From positions 62,001-126,000 of the forward strand of contig DATLRV010000049.1 in NCBI GenBank assembly GCA_035534455.1: DNA of 64,000 bases. Reading direction: 5' to 3'. The notes under the pieces are model-generated. The model was not told the DNA's origin. It made no database searches and saw only the letters and a list, made by a program, of their open reading frames with translations. Position numbers and translations under genes: made by a program. Shown here one piece after another: positions 63,954 through 64,000 of the stretch. The DNA is from JAJYVT01 sp035534455. GTDB lineage: Bacteria; Actinomycetota; Acidimicrobiia; Acidimicrobiales; RAAP-2. The first letter of the stretch is position 1, and the number at the start of each line of letters is the position of its first letter.

Positions 63954-64000
63954 GTGCAAGTCGACTGGTATGCGTCAGGCGATCCCGACGACTACAACAT
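63954..64000 (+). CDS. Divergent gene of the element, N-terminal end only
   Basis: GTG 63954 follows TAGAGT by 7 bases, the leaderless pattern of the window. The first residues are VQVDWYASGDPDDYN and the frame stays open to the edge. Sixteen codons are too few to identify the product. Position opposite the repressor suggests an early gene. Confidence 0.5.
   Translation, partial: MQVDWYASGDPDDYN

Larger units (their letters stand above)
55918..64000. mobile_element. Integrated phage-satellite/phiRv1-like element (left part)
   Basis: The left boundary is a tRNA-Cys 3' fragment. Inside lie three small plus-strand genes, then a minus-strand operon from an XRE repressor through replication genes to a major capsid protein, and at the right edge a divergent gene. 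Features of a mobile element are the excisionase-like gene, the replication initiator with internal repeats and the capsid. No integrase, portal, terminase or tail gene is seen in the 8.1 kb visible. The element continues past the right edge. Confidence 0.8.

Overview
The window is very GC-rich (about 70% or more) and reads as the chromosome of an actinobacterium. The first 39.5 kb holds housekeeping genes in an order I recall from mycobacteria, running from the Rip1-type protease and ispG through proS, rimP-nusA-infB, rbfA, truB, ribF, rpsO, pnp, dapB, dapA, rnj, ftsK, miaB, miaA, dapF and hflX to lexA and nrdR. The 274-residue DapD of the E. coli type, the archaeal/eukaryotic-type ProS and many apparently leaderless promoters suggest a deep branch such as Acidimicrobiia. 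That placement is inference.

Layout. 1-15 kb: a site-2 protease end, isoprenoid (ispG) and tRNA charging (proS) genes, then the translation/transcription operon rimP-nusA-ylxR-infB-rbfA-truB, ribF, rpsO, pnp and an M16 peptidase. 15-37.5 kb: a large YfhO-like membrane protein, then most of the succinylase diaminopimelate pathway (dapB, dapA, dapF, dapC, dapD, dapE) interspersed with two TetR regulators, a ferritin-like protein, RNase J, FtsK, a D,D-carboxypeptidase, homoserine kinase, miaB, miaA and hflX. 37.6-41.6 kb: an SOS module in which lexA and a LysM membrane protein diverge from an intergenic region with four SOS boxes, followed by nrdR, a LmbE-family deacetylase and dinB. 41.6-55.8 kb: accessory chromosome with DUF2332, an FNT-family channel, an amidase, two decayed genes (pentapeptide and TPR), an ABC exporter, MOSC, a threonine-aldolase-like enzyme, a copper operon copZ-copA-csoR, bioB and a PPOX-fold protein.

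55.9 kb to the end is an integrated element. Its left end is a 3' fragment of tRNA-Cys, the likely attachment site. Three small coupled genes on the plus strand come first. A long minus-strand operon follows (listed 5' to 3', right to left): XRE repressor, excisionase-like protein, small protein, replication initiator with four internal 21-bp iteron-like repeats, DnaB/RepA-like ATPase, MT-A70 methyltransferase, zinc-ribbon proteins, HTH protein, two small proteins and a 479-residue HK97-fold major capsid protein. No portal, terminase, protease or tail gene is visible. The repressor faces a divergent leaderless gene across two matching operators. The whole resembles a phiRv1/phiRv2-type prophage or a capsid-encoding phage satellite and is the most novel part of the window. 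The integrase and right attachment site are expected beyond the right edge.
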